A DNA stretch of 34,521 bases from a virus. The first letter of the stretch is position 1. Every line of letters starts with the position of its first letter. Below are positions 8,058 through 15,570 of the stretch, piece by piece. The translations under genes and the position numbers were made by a program. The notes below the pieces were generated by a model. The model worked only from the letters and a program-made list of their open reading frames with translations, did no database searches and was not told the origin of the DNA. Where the stretch lies: IMG/VR virus record IMGVR_UViG_3300036791_000351, positions 1-34,521 of that record. One strand, written 5' to 3'.

Positions 8058-9018
8058 TCTGATGACCGGATCGCGTGCGCCCGCGATCTTCGACGTGCAT
8101 CCGTTCATGACCGCGTTCGATGTCTGGAATCACTACAAAGGCGGCGTCGAGGTCGAGAGTGAGCCGAACGCACACATGATTCTGGGCACATGCCTGGAGC
8201 CGGGAATCATCGAGGCGACGGGGCGAATTCTCGGATGCGAGATCGTGCCGAACCGCGCCACGTTGCGGCACCCGACGCTCCCGCTCGTCGGCGGCACGCC
8301 CGACGGATGGGTCAAGGGCGAGGACACCGTCGTCGAGGTGAAGGTCGTCGGCGCGGATCGCTGGAAGGACTGGGGCCACGAAGCAGACGAGATCCCGCTC
8401 TTCGTGCAGCTTCAGTGCATCTGGTACATGCTGCTGCTCAACTTCAGCAAGTGCATCGTCGCCGCGCTCGTCGGCGGCTGGCTGCGCTTCTACACGCTCA
8501 CGCGCGACGAGGAAGTCGAGGGGGTCATGGTGAAGCGCGTCGAGGAATGGTGGGAGCGGTACATCGTCGGCGACGAGCAACCCGCAATGGGGAGCAGCCG
8601 CGAAGCCGCCCAGTGGCTCCAGCGGATGCACCCGATGCATCATCCGCCGATCCGCGAGGCGACCGCCGAAGAAGCGCAACTGCTCAACGCTTACGTTGTG
8701 GTGCGGATCGCGGAGAAGAAGCTCGCCACGGAGCGCGACACGTTCGAGAATCTGATCAAGCAAGCCATCGGCGACGACGAGGGGCTGCGCTGGAACGACC
8801 GGGGCCGCTTCACTTGGCGCAAGCCGAAGGACTCGAACGTCATCGACTACAAGCCGATGGCGATCGCGCTGCTCCACAACTTCGTGAAGGACACGAAGAC
8901 GCGCGACGACTGGTACGAACTCTACACGCACTCGAAGCCGAACGTGCGCCGTATCCACGTCAGCCATCCGTCACTCGCCGAAGCGATGGAAGCCGCGAAG
9001 GAGGTCACCGCCGTATGA
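8035..9018 (+). CDS. YqaJ-type recombination exonuclease
   Basis: This 327-residue protein fits the YqaJ / lambda-exonuclease branch of the PD-(D/E)XK nucleases, which degrade one strand of double-stranded DNA ends for single-strand annealing. The motifs are GTCLEPGII with Glu55, GGTPDGW with Asp90, EVKVVG with Glu101 and Lys103, and VQLQCIWYM with Gln125, in the usual order. ATG 8035 is preceded by GGGGAGGAGAGG (8020-8031). The gene overlaps the recT-like gene by four bases, the classic exonuclease/annealing pair of phage recombination systems. Residues 200-327 are a helical extension. Confidence 0.88.
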   Translation: MDQIIRNSLMTGSRAPAIFDVHPFMTAFDVWNHYKGGVEVESEPNAHMILGTCLEPGIIEATGRILGCEIVPNRATLRHPTLPLVGGTPDGWVKGEDTVVEVKVVGADRWKDWGHEADEIPLFVQLQCIWYMLLLNFSKCIVAALVGGWLRFYTLTRDEEVEGVMVKRVEEWWERYIVGDEQPAMGSSREAAQWLQRMHPMHHPPIREATAEEAQLLNAYVVVRIAEKKLATERDTFENLIKQAIGDDEGLRWNDRGRFTWRKPKDSNVIDYKPMAIALLHNFVKDTKTRDDWYELYTHSKPNVRRIHVSHPSLAEAMEAAKEVTAV

Positions 9019-9971
9019 ATCCGCAAGCACCGATCACCGATCCCGGCGTGAAGAAGGAACTCATCGACGCCGCGACGGAGCAACTCGCCCGCCAGCCGCG
9101 CACGCTGCGCGATCTGATTCAGGGGCCGGAATTCAAGGGGGCGTTGAAGGCCGTGTTGCCGCGCACGATCACGCCGGAACGCTTCGTGCGCGTCACGCTC
9201 ACGGCCATGCTGCGGACGCCCGCTCTCGCCGACTGCTCGAAGGAGAGCGTGTTCCGGTGTCTGCTCGATCTCAGCGCGTTCGGCCTCGAACCCGACGGGC
9301 GGCGGGCGCATCTGATCCCGTTCAAGCAAAACAAAATGTGCCAATGCGGGCATGAGATGGACACGCACAAGGGCCAGCAGTGCAGCAAGTGCGAGTGTAA
9401 GCAGCGGCGGACGTTGGTCGAATGCACGCTGATCATCGACTACAAGGGATTGGCTGAACTCGTGCGTCGATCCGGCGACGTGAGCTACATTCACGCCGAC
9501 GTCGTTTACGACAAGGACGAATGGAGCTACAGCTACGGCACCGACGCGCATCTGAAGCACAAGATCGGCGTGGATCGCGGCACGAAGAAGATCGCGTATT
9601 ACAGCTTCGTCAAGCTGAAGGACGGGAGCGAAGACTTCATCGTGCTCACGCCGACCGAAGTCGAGAAGATCCGCCGGCGGAGCAAGTCGCCGGATAACGG
9701 CCCGTGGGCGACCGACTACGACGAGATGGGTAAGAAGAGCGCATTCCGCCGCCACTCGAAGTGGTTGCCGCTCTCGCCGGAAGTGCGCGATGCGGTCGAG
9801 CGCGACGACGAAGCCGTCGATATCAGCGGCTGGAGCGAACTGATGACGGGCGACGAGCCGCAGAAGCGTCTCACCGCGCGGGACACGATCATGAACGCGC
9901 CCAGTTTCGCGCACGATGCCGGGGCCGATCCGGTGCAGCCCGCCGACGAACCGACAACCAAGCAGGAGTAA
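9015..9971 (+). CDS. recT: RecT-family single-strand annealing protein with zinc-knuckle insertion
   Basis: The 318-residue protein is recognisable as RecT: LPRTITPERFVRV near residue 50, LDLSAFGLEPDGRRAHLIPF near 88-107, then ECTLIIDYKGLAELVRRSGDV, and a C-terminal KKSAFRRHSKWLPLS segment. It anneals complementary strands exposed by the neighbouring exonuclease. Odd feature: between AHLIPF and LIIDYKG, where ordinary RecT has a short loop, there is a Cys/His-rich insert with Cys109, Cys111, His113, His118, Cys123, Cys126 and Cys128, typical of a small zinc-binding knuckle. ATG 9015 overlaps the preceding stop. The Asp/Glu-rich tail after residue 270 is probably disordered. Confidence 0.9.
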   Translation: MNPQAPITDPGVKKELIDAATEQLARQPRTLRDLIQGPEFKGALKAVLPRTITPERFVRVTLTAMLRTPALADCSKESVFRCLLDLSAFGLEPDGRRAHLIPFKQNKMCQCGHEMDTHKGQQCSKCECKQRRTLVECTLIIDYKGLAELVRRSGDVSYIHADVVYDKDEWSYSYGTDAHLKHKIGVDRGTKKIAYYSFVKLKDGSEDFIVLTPTEVEKIRRRSKSPDNGPWATDYDEMGKKSAFRRHSKWLPLSPEVRDAVERDDEAVDISGWSELMTGDEPQKRLTARDTIMNAPSFAHDAGADPVQPADEPTTKQE

Positions 9972-9976
9972 CGGTC

Positions 9977-10216
9977 ATGCGATACGTCCGAATGGGGCGG
10001 AAGCTCGTCCCGTCGTTTCTCACTGAACCGCTGCTCAATCCGCCAAAGGGGGCGTGTACGCGTTGTGGCGGCTCAGGTTCGATCCCCGAGAGCATCGACG
10101 AGGATCTGCCCGACGAGATGGTGCCGTGCTTCATGTGCCAGGAGTACTGCAAGACGTGCGCCGACTGGAAGAAGAAGGGTCACGAGTGCAAGGGAAAGGA
10201 GAAGAGCCATGCCTGA
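9977..10216 (+). CDS. Small zinc-finger protein, CxxCGGSG type
   Basis: The 79-residue protein contains a CTRCGGSG motif (Cys27, Cys30), as in DnaJ-type zinc fingers, then Cys51, Cys54, Cys58 and Cys61, and a Lys-rich tail. ATG 9977 lies five bases after the recT stop with AGGAG at 9963-9967. It belongs to a run of small Cys-pair proteins in the early operon. Its function is unknown; the basic C-terminus would suit nucleic-acid contact. Confidence 0.72.
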   Translation: MRYVRMGRKLVPSFLTEPLLNPPKGACTRCGGSGSIPESIDEDLPDEMVPCFMCQEYCKTCADWKKKGHECKGKEKSHA

Positions 10217-10397
10217 TCTACAGGAAGGAAGAATCTACGACTGGCGGAATACCGCGCTGGCGGCAGTCGCCGACATCAACGCCGCTTGCGCGAAGCCGCA
10301 GAGCGGCAACGTGACCGTCGAGCATCTGCGCGACGGCATCCGCAACCTGGAACAGGCCATCGAGCAGATCGAGCACAACGTGCTTTGGGGTGGTTGA
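10209..10397 (+). CDS. Small helical protein, 62 aa
   Basis: ATG 10209 overlaps the previous gene by eight bases, with AAGGAGAAGAG (10196-10206) as ribosome site. The sequence predicts two helices, the second amphipathic (residues 36-58, HLRDGIRNLEQAIEQIEHNV), suitable for dimerisation. No cysteines, no membrane segment and no recognised family. Its place in the early operon suggests an accessory host-takeover or recombination role, without direct evidence. Confidence 0.6.
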   Translation: MPDLQEGRIYDWRNTALAAVADINAACAKPQSGNVTVEHLRDGIRNLEQAIEQIEHNVLWGG

Positions 10398-10399
10398 CG

Positions 10400-10609
10400 A
10401 TGTTGAGGATCAGCAAAGAGAAGCGACTGAGGCGCGAGACGCTGGCGACGGATCGCACGCGCCCGATCATCGTCGAGCTATTCCCGTTCTACTGTGGCGT
10501 GCGCGTCTTCGGCACGCGGGAATTTTATGCCGTGCCGTGGGACGCGATCCTCGATCTGGGCCGGAAGCTCGACGCCCGCGAGAAGCTGGCGGCGAAGAGG
10601 GGCGCATGA
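10400..10609 (+). CDS. Small basic protein, 69 aa
   Basis: ATG 10400 is two bases after the preceding stop and the gene ends in an ATGA overlap with the next. The N-terminus is strongly basic (KEKRLRRETL), the middle is a beta-like segment (PIIVELFPFYCGVRVFGTREFYAVPW) and the C-terminus is a charged helix. The alpha/beta pattern is consistent with a small nucleic-acid-binding fold, but the family is not recognised. Confidence 0.6.
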   Translation: MLRISKEKRLRRETLATDRTRPIIVELFPFYCGVRVFGTREFYAVPWDAILDLGRKLDAREKLAAKRGA

Positions 10610-10866
10610 CGCTACCGGAACAGCGGCTCCAGGAAGCGCGGGATGCGCTTCGCGCCATCGATCAGGGCATGAACGCTGTGCCGCTCTACGTGGCTTCGGG
10701 CGAGGACCCGTATACGGCCCTGCAAAAGATTCGTGATTACCTCGCGGGATTCATCGACGGCAACAGCGGCGGCATCGCGCTCGGCGTGGCGTGTCTGGAG
10801 CGCGTGATCTTCACGCTGCACGAGTACGAGGCGCGGACGGTTTACGAGAGGAAGCGAGGCGCGTGA
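10606..10866 (+). CDS. Small helical hypothetical protein, 86 aa
   Basis: ATG 10606 overlaps the preceding stop codon (ATGA). The protein is almost entirely helical, with an acidic/basic amphipathic pattern in residues 1-25 and a hydrophobic helix around GGIALGVACLERVIFTL that is too charged at its ends for a clear membrane span. No motif or family is recognised. Dense coupling to its neighbours supports its being real. Confidence 0.62.
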   Translation: MTLPEQRLQEARDALRAIDQGMNAVPLYVASGEDPYTALQKIRDYLAGFIDGNSGGIALGVACLERVIFTLHEYEARTVYERKRGA

Positions 10867-11027
10867 TGCATCAGTGGACCTTCACGGCGCGTAGTCCTAC
10901 TTGCACGGTTTCGACGTGCGAGAAGTGCGGACTCTTGCGCATCGAGACGTTAAGCGGCGAATACTACTTCACGCGCATCGACGCGCAGCACGCGCAATGC
11001 CCGTCGCCATATCGGGAGATGACATGA
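10866..11027 (+). CDS. Small Cys-pair protein, 53 aa
   Basis: ATG 10866 shares one base with the preceding TGA (TGATG). Residues Cys13, Cys18, Cys21 and Cys45 with a beta-rich centre (LLRIETLSGEYYF) resemble the compact zinc-ribbon proteins common in phage early operons, in which WxxxxxxxxxCxKCGLxR precedes a beta hairpin. It ends in ATGA overlap with the next gene. Function unknown. Confidence 0.65.
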   Translation: MHQWTFTARSPTCTVSTCEKCGLLRIETLSGEYYFTRIDAQHAQCPSPYREMT

Positions 11028-11266
11028 AGCTGATCGAGACGCAGTGGAACGAATTCCGGCGGAAAGTGCTTCCGAAGGAAGCGGGCGACGTGCAGCTAAC
11101 CGAGATGCGGCGTGCGTTCTTCGCGGGCGCATGGGCGTATTACTCGCTTGTGATGAGCATTCTCGATGTGGGGGAGGAAGCGACCGCAAGAGATCTCGAC
11201 ATAATGGCCGCGCTCGACGCCGAGATGCGCGAGTTCGCCGAACGCGTCAAGAAAGGATGGGCATGA
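11024..11266 (+). CDS. Helical hypothetical phage protein, 80 aa
   Basis: ATG 11024 overlaps the preceding stop. The sequence has the pattern common in small phage proteins of about this size: a basic N-terminal helix, RRAFFAGAWAYYSLVMSILDVG, then an acidic helix ending in EFAERVKKGWA. This type is frequently seen in phage early regions and has no known function. The central Ala/Tyr-rich helix is amphipathic rather than transmembrane. Confidence 0.7.
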   Translation: MKLIETQWNEFRRKVLPKEAGDVQLTEMRRAFFAGAWAYYSLVMSILDVGEEATARDLDIMAALDAEMREFAERVKKGWA

Positions 11267-11469
11267 GAACGGAACGAACGATACGACGCGTCGAGAGCGG
11301 CGACACGGGCGTGTGCCGCTGCGGGCTGCGGCGGGCGTACATCGCGCTCGTGACATCCGCGCGGGAGAATCGCTTCGGCCTTCTGCGTCCGGTGACGATG
11401 CACCGTTCGCTCTGCACGCAGCACGCGAAGAGCTACGCGGCCCAGTTCCATCTGGAGATGCCGAAATGA
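11263..11469 (+). CDS. Small Cys-containing protein, 68 aa
   Basis: ATG 11263 overlaps the preceding stop (ATGA). The protein is basic, with Cys18 and Cys20 (VCRCG) and a distant Cys51 (RSLCTQH) near His55, which together could form one zinc site. No family is recognised. Coupled translation with both neighbours supports expression as part of the early operon. Confidence 0.6.
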   Translation: MRTERTIRRVESGDTGVCRCGLRRAYIALVTSARENRFGLLRPVTMHRSLCTQHAKSYAAQFHLEMPK

Positions 11470-11702
11470 AGCGGTTGTCACTGTCGGCGGCGAGACGATG
11501 CGAGACGGCGGCAACCAACCGTTGCAAGTGCCGATGCGGCGGGCTGCTGCACGGCAAGCTACGCGGCGACGACGCGGAGTTCTTCACGGGCTTGCCGCGC
11601 GACGATCCACATCACGCGAAGCCGAAGCGCGTATCGAAGCCGCGCGTGCTGAAGCGCGACCGCGTGCCGCCGCTGTTCGAGGGATTGGAGGGCAATGAAT
11701 GA
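11466..11702 (+). CDS. Small basic Cys-rich protein, 78 aa
   Basis: ATG 11466 overlaps the preceding stop. Cys12, Cys20, Cys22 and Cys24 cluster in the N-terminal third (NRCKCRCGG), followed by a long basic Lys/Arg/Pro-rich segment that looks disordered and well suited to contact nucleic acid. It resembles short phage proteins in which an RCxCxCGG motif follows an N-terminal helix, function unknown. Confidence 0.6.
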   Translation: MKRLSLSAARRCETAATNRCKCRCGGLLHGKLRGDDAEFFTGLPRDDPHHAKPKRVSKPRVLKRDRVPPLFEGLEGNE

Positions 11703-12178
11703 GCATCACGGTCACACTCACATGGTTTGAGCACGAGCTTGCCGCATTCTGCGGCGTCATGCGAATAGTCGAATCGCTACGCATGGGCTTGAAGCATCTC
11801 GACTGGAGCGGCGATCAGAATCTCAACGACATCCAGTCGGCGGGCGCGGAAATGGCCGTCGCTAAAGTTCTCAACCGCTACTGGTGCGCGGGCGTCAACG
11901 CGTTTAAAGACCCGGATGTCGGTCGCAACATCGAGGTGCGTTGCACGAAGTACGCCAACGGAAAGCTGGCGATTCGCGAACGCGACAACAATGATCGGCC
12001 CTTCGTGCTCGTGCGCGGATCACTTCCCACCTTCGAGGTCGTGGGCTGGATCTACGCGCGGGACGCGAAGCAAGAGCAATGGAAGAACGATCCCAATGGC
12101 GACGGCGAAGTGTATATGGTGCCGGAAACGGCTCTGCGGTCGTTCCCGCTGAAGCCGAACGGGGAGCCGACTCTATGA
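11699..12178 (+). CDS. PD-(D/E)XK nuclease-like protein
   Basis: The 159-residue protein has the arrangement of a restriction-endonuclease-like fold: a helix with Glu51 (QSAGAEMAVAKVL), then DVGRNIEVRCTKY, in which Asp73 and Glu79 with a basic residue (Arg81 or Lys84) could form the metal-binding triad, followed by a core strand (RPFVLVRG) and a strand/helix (FEVVGWIYARDAK). The usual ExK is ExR here, so activity is uncertain. Proteins with this layout are common in phage early operons and are probably small DNA nucleases. ATG 11699 overlaps the preceding stop and the 3' end overlaps the next gene. Confidence 0.62.
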   Translation: MSITVTLTWFEHELAAFCGVMRIVESLRMGLKHLDWSGDQNLNDIQSAGAEMAVAKVLNRYWCAGVNAFKDPDVGRNIEVRCTKYANGKLAIRERDNNDRPFVLVRGSLPTFEVVGWIYARDAKQEQWKNDPNGDGEVYMVPETALRSFPLKPNGEPTL

Positions 12179-12558
12179 CCGACGACAGGAGACTTTATGA
12201 GCAAATTCGGCGCGTTTTTACCGATGAGGAAATCCGTAAGCTCGGCGAGGATCTCGCGCAGCAGACCCAGAGCCTCATCGACCTTCGAGTGCAGAAGAGC
12301 AGCACGCTTGCTGCGCTCTCGGCGCAGATCAAAAGCGTCGAGCAGTGCGTCGGCGAACTGACGGGCAAGATCAACAACCGATGCGAGATGATCGCCGTCG
12401 AGGTGATCGCGATGCTCGACAATCCGCGTCCCGGCATGAAGGCACTCGTGCGCGTCGATAACAACGAGGTCGTGCGCTTCGAGGCAATGACGAGCGCGGA
12501 GATGCAAGGTAGTTTCGGCTTCAAAGTGGACGACGAGCCGGAAGACGACAAGAGGTGA
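12175..12558 (+). CDS. Coiled-coil hypothetical protein, 127 aa
   Basis: ATG 12175 overlaps the previous stop. Residues 15-70 form a long helical, heptad-like segment (DLAQQTQSLIDLRVQKSSTLAALSAQIKSVE in part), followed by a short beta-rich region with VRVDNNEVVRFEAMT and a very acidic C-terminus. The architecture of coiled coil followed by small beta domain is common in phage accessory proteins. No specific function can be given. Confidence 0.66.
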   Translation: MTDDRRLYEQIRRVFTDEEIRKLGEDLAQQTQSLIDLRVQKSSTLAALSAQIKSVEQCVGELTGKINNRCEMIAVEVIAMLDNPRPGMKALVRVDNNEVVRFEAMTSAEMQGSFGFKVDDEPEDDKR

Positions 12559-12562
12559 ACGA

Positions 12563-12934
12563 ATGAGCGCAACAAACAATACACGGCCAACGGTAGTCTG
12601 CCTCTGCGGCTCGAACCGCTTCTGGCGCGACTACATCGAGCAGAACATTATCCTCACGCTGGCGGGATGCATCGTGATCACCGTCGGCGGCTTCATCACC
12701 GACGACGTCGCCGTGCCGCCTTACATGCGCGTCGAGGCGAGTAGGGAGCAGAAGCAGAAGCTCGACGATCTGCACTTGCGCAAGATCGACATCGCCGACG
12801 AGGTGCTGATCTTGAACCGGGGAACGTACATCGGCGAGAGCACGCGGGCGGAACTGAAGTATGCGCGAGAGCAGCGCAAGCTCGTGCGCTTTCTGGAACC
12901 GCCGAAGCCGGAAGATTGGGAGATTCCGCGCTGA
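12563..12934 (+). CDS. Nucleoside 2-deoxyribosyltransferase-like protein
   Basis: This 123-residue Rossmann-like protein has VVCLCGSNRF (residues 11-20) at the first strand, a basic helix, then KIDIADEVLILN (73-85) and GTYIGESTRAELKYA (87-101), ending in VRFLEPP. This order matches small nucleoside 2-deoxyribosyltransferase-like proteins found in phages, where the Asp/Glu and the GES/E motif line the base/sugar site. Such enzymes exchange or remove bases on deoxynucleosides; the exact activity here is open, and a nucleotide-sensing role is also possible. ATG 12563 follows AGAGGTGAACG, four bases after the preceding gene. Confidence 0.72.
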   Translation: MSATNNTRPTVVCLCGSNRFWRDYIEQNIILTLAGCIVITVGGFITDDVAVPPYMRVEASREQKQKLDDLHLRKIDIADEVLILNRGTYIGESTRAELKYAREQRKLVRFLEPPKPEDWEIPR

Positions 12935-13083
12935 TGTTCGATCCCAAATGCGAGGAACTCGCGCGTCACTTTCTCGTCGAGCACGGCGCGAACGAGTTAC
13001 AGATACAGGCCCTCGCCGACGAGATTCAGGATGCGATAGAGACGTGGATGTTCGCGCATGGCATCGAGGAGGGGGTCGAGTGA
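12934..13083 (+). CDS. Small acidic helical protein, 49 aa
   Basis: A short gene starting at ATG 12934 in a TGATG junction with the previous stop. The 49 residues are helical and acidic (CEELARHFLVEHG..., then ADEIQDAIETWMF). Tight coupling, good third-position G/C and a length typical of the neighbourhood support it. Function unknown. It is the last gene of the first early block; a nine-codon ORF follows and was not taken as a gene. Confidence 0.6.
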   Translation: MFDPKCEELARHFLVEHGANELQIQALADEIQDAIETWMFAHGIEEGVE

Positions 13084-13145
13084 TGGTAAAGCACGCCGGA
13101 TCAGGCGTTTAGGCGTTGTTGAAACTATGATAAACTTGACAGTAC

Positions 13146-13574
13146 ATGAACACACTGAAGAAAACAGCGACCCGGAGCACGAAGCGCACCGGATCGCCCA
13201 CGAAGAACATGAGCGGCCTCCCCTACGGGACGGGGTCGATCCAGAAGAGAGGGCGCGTTTATTGGATGATCTATCGCAACGTGAACGGCGACGTCGTCGC
13301 CGCCAACACCGGAACCGACAATCGCGCGGATGCGCAACGCATTCTCGCGCAGCAAGCGCTCGTCACGCTGAGAGCGCGGATGCACGCGCTCGTCGCCATC
13401 ATCGAGAGCGGCAATGAAGCCACGTCGCAAGCGAGTGCAGAAGCCGCCGATCAAAGCGGACACGAAGCTCGGCACGGTGACGAACCCGGATCTCGCCGTC
13501 GATCTGTTCGCGACGATGCTCCAGAGCGTCGAGATCGAGCGGCAAAGGCAACCGCGAAAGGGGGACGCCGCTAA
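13146..13574 (+). CDS. Short protein upstream of recombinase; 3' part possibly out of frame
   Basis: Residues 1-90 look genuinely coded: a basic tail, then GTGSIQKRGRVYWMIYR and a helix with ADAQRILAQQALVTLRAR. This N-terminal pattern resembles the arm-binding domain that opens many tyrosine integrases, here without a catalytic domain. After about 13410 the frame becomes Arg/Glu/Ala-rich with poor codon use while the +1 frame (13414-13641) becomes well coded. The ORF ends in a TAATG junction with the recombinase. Either two genes overlap by 161 bases, or a frameshift joins them. It may help the recombinase as a DNA-binding accessory protein; this is inference. Confidence 0.5.
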   Translation: MNTLKKTATRSTKRTGSPTKNMSGLPYGTGSIQKRGRVYWMIYRNVNGDVVAANTGTDNRADAQRILAQQALVTLRARMHALVAIIESGNEATSQASAEAADQSGHEARHGDEPGSRRRSVRDDAPERRDRAAKATAKGGRR

Positions 13575-13641
13575 TGTCCGCGCCGATGATGAAAGCAAAT
13601 CTGCTCGACGTGCTCGAACTCCAGCGCGTGAGCACGAATAA
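13414..13641 (+). CDS. Small basic protein overlapping recombinase start
   Basis: The 75-residue frame from ATG 13414 has strong G/C third positions up to about 13560 and encodes a basic N-terminus (KPRRKRVQKPP) followed by NPDLAVDLFATMLQSVEIERQRQ, a plausible helix. It then runs 68 bases into the recombinase gene, where its sequence degenerates into Arg/Ala-rich shadow. It could be a separate small gene or the true continuation of the 13146 gene after a +1 shift. Confidence 0.42.
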   Translation: MKPRRKRVQKPPIKADTKLGTVTNPDLAVDLFATMLQSVEIERQRQPRKGDAANVRADDESKSARRARTPAREHE

Positions 13642-15172
13642 GCAAGACCTGAAACGGCAAGAGTACGATCTCGCCGTGAACCGCAAAGAGTACGGCCTGA
13701 ATGCCGTTCGCACGTTCAAGATCAAAGAGAGCGGAGAGAAAGTACTCTCCACCGACGAAGTCGCCGAGATCGTCGCCGCGCTTCCGCGCGTAGCGGGCAT
13801 CAACGTCTCCGCAGTTGACCGCATCGCGCGACCGCAAGGGTTCAGCGATCTCGGCTTCTTCCAGATTTTCGTCGATCTGAAAAAGACGATTTGGAGCAAG
13901 CGCGAAGGCATGATCGAGCCGTGGACGCCGCGCGGACGCAAGACGCTAATGTCGGCCCTCATGCAAGCCGGGAACGAACTGAGCGACTTGAAAGATCGCA
14001 TCGCGTCGAACCGCTACAAGATGCATGAAGAGCGCAAGATGTGCAACCCGACGCCGCCGTACGCGCTGATCTACATCGACAAGTACCTCCGCGATCAAGA
14101 CGGGAAGTATCACTTCGACGCCAAGCCGCAGAGCTTCATCGAAGACCCCATCGAGTCGAGCGTCCCCGGCCTGACGAAGCAACAAGTCGTCATCAACGTG
14201 TTCAATTGGCGCTATCACAATCGCCTGAAGATCTCGAAAATTCTGAAGCGGTTGAACACGAGCGGCGTCCTCACCAACGGAAAGAAGGGGCAGTTCGAGC
14301 CGGGGTTGTGGAGCCGCACCACCATCCAGCAGATGCTCCGCAACAAGCACTACATCGGCGAACACTGGGAGAACGGCGTGCTCGTGTCGTCGGACTGCCC
14401 GCAACTGATCAGCCGCGAAGTCTTCGACGGCGTGCAAGAGATGTCCGCCGCAATGAAGCGCGAGTCGAACGGACGCAACACGACGAAGAACCTCCTGTGC
14501 GGCTTCCTCAAGTGCAAGCATTGCGGACGCAACTACCGCACCACATCGGGGCGCTATCCCGCGTACGTGTGCGGCAACTTCGACTACAAGCGCGGCACGC
14601 AGATCTGCCGCGCGAACGCGCAGATCCGCACCACGAAAATTGAGAACGTCGTATGGGCCGCGATCTGGGCGTTTCTCACGCAGCCCGATCTTCTGCTTGC
14701 CAACGCGAAGGCGTATTATGATGCCTTGCCGACGCCAGCCGGAACCGCCAAGCTCGAAGCCGAAGCCGCCGCGCTCAACGCGAACATCGAGCGCACGCAG
14801 ATGATGACGCAACTCGGCACTTGCGATTTCAAGAAAGGGAACGCCGACATCCTCGCGTGGATGCTGCGCGTGAAGCAGATCGAAGCCGAACTGAAAGCAT
14901 CGGGGCGCGTGATGACGTTGCCCGCCGCGAGTCTGATCGAAGCCGGATGCCGGATGATCGCCGACGCGCAGTTCGAGCCGTCGAAGTTCGACACGCGCCG
15001 ACCGATCCTAGAGAAGCTCGTCGATCTGAAGTTCACCTACGACAACGGAGTCGTAGAAATCGAGGGGAAAGTGCCCGTCGCCGAAAAAGCACGAAAGTGC
15101 GATAGGCGTGTTCACGGCGATATCACTTCCGTGCTGTACATCCCCTTCTATCTAAAGGAACGGGTTGCGTGA
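13574..15172 (+). CDS. Large serine recombinase, probable phage integrase
   Basis: The 532-residue protein has the serine resolvase/invertase catalytic domain at residues 9-145 with LQRVSTNKQDLKRQ (nucleophile Ser20, Arg18) and AVDRIARP (Arg83), then the recombinase domain (about 150-300, with IYIDKYLRD and RTTIQQMLRNKHYIGEHWENG), a zinc ribbon with Cys314, Cys317, Cys333 and Cys345, and a C-terminal coiled-coil region. This is the layout of large serine integrases, which recombine attP and attB. It suggests a temperate phage. ATG 13574 has GGGGG at 13560-13564; ATG 13586 or 13589 are alternatives. A strong terminator follows directly. No attachment site could be recognised. Confidence 0.88.
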   Translation: MSAPMMKANLLDVLELQRVSTNKQDLKRQEYDLAVNRKEYGLNAVRTFKIKESGEKVLSTDEVAEIVAALPRVAGINVSAVDRIARPQGFSDLGFFQIFVDLKKTIWSKREGMIEPWTPRGRKTLMSALMQAGNELSDLKDRIASNRYKMHEERKMCNPTPPYALIYIDKYLRDQDGKYHFDAKPQSFIEDPIESSVPGLTKQQVVINVFNWRYHNRLKISKILKRLNTSGVLTNGKKGQFEPGLWSRTTIQQMLRNKHYIGEHWENGVLVSSDCPQLISREVFDGVQEMSAAMKRESNGRNTTKNLLCGFLKCKHCGRNYRTTSGRYPAYVCGNFDYKRGTQICRANAQIRTTKIENVVWAAIWAFLTQPDLLLANAKAYYDALPTPAGTAKLEAEAAALNANIERTQMMTQLGTCDFKKGNADILAWMLRVKQIEAELKASGRVMTLPAASLIEAGCRMIADAQFEPSKFDTRRPILEKLVDLKFTYDNGVVEIEGKVPVAEKARKCDRRVHGDITSVLYIPFYLKERVA

Positions 15173-15192
15173 CGGACCTGTTCTCAGCACCG

Positions 15193-15218
15193 GGGGCCGC
15201 TCTGCGGCCCCTTTTTTT
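15193..15218 (+). terminator. Rho-independent terminator after recombinase
   Basis: GGGGCCGC (15193-15200) pairs perfectly with GCGGCCCC (15204-15211) across a three-base loop and is followed by seven T residues (15212-15218). It closes the recombinase transcription unit just ahead of the next gene's ribosome site. Confidence 0.92.
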
Positions 15219-15228
15219 AGGAGCACCC

Positions 15229-15570
15229 ATGAAATGCCCGACGTGTTCGCGCGACATTCCGAACGGCAAGCTCGCTTGCATCTACTGCTTGCAAGAGCGC
15301 AACCACGGAGCCGCGCTCAACCTTCAGCTTTACCCGTTGCAGCAGATGAAGGCGCACCGCTCCATGCTCACCGTGCGTCACTTCGACGGCGTCCGCCACG
15401 CGCAGATGGTCGGCGTCGAGCGCACGTTCTGCTACCAGCCCGTCGAGACGTACCACCGACGCGGAGCCACGCCGCTCGACAACTATCTCGCGTACGACGA
15501 GCGCGTGTGCGAGAAGTGCCAGCACCAGATCGCCGCGCTCTTGCAGGAGGTCGCCAAATGTTCCGCGTGA
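15229..15570 (+). CDS. Zinc-ribbon protein, 113 aa
   Basis: ATG 15229 has TAGGAG at 15218-15223, directly after the terminator, so it needs read-through or its own promoter, which I could not identify. Cys3/Cys6 and Cys17/Cys20 (CPTC...CIYC) make an N-terminal zinc ribbon; Cys94/Cys97 (VCEKC) could form a second half-site with Cys68. The middle is beta-rich with several histidines. No family recognised; the double ribbon suggests contact with nucleic acid or a polymerase subunit. Confidence 0.7.
   Translation: MKCPTCSRDIPNGKLACIYCLQERNHGAALNLQLYPLQQMKAHRSMLTVRHFDGVRHAQMVGVERTFCYQPVETYHRRGATPLDNYLAYDERVCEKCQHQIAALLQEVAKCSA

Noticed and set aside
13083-13112. Nine-codon ORF after the 12934 gene
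   Set aside because: Too short, with no ribosome site of its own and no sign of function.
13136-13141. Perfect -35 hexamer TTGACA before the 13146 gene
   Set aside because: No acceptable -10 box 16-18 bases downstream, so not called a promoter.
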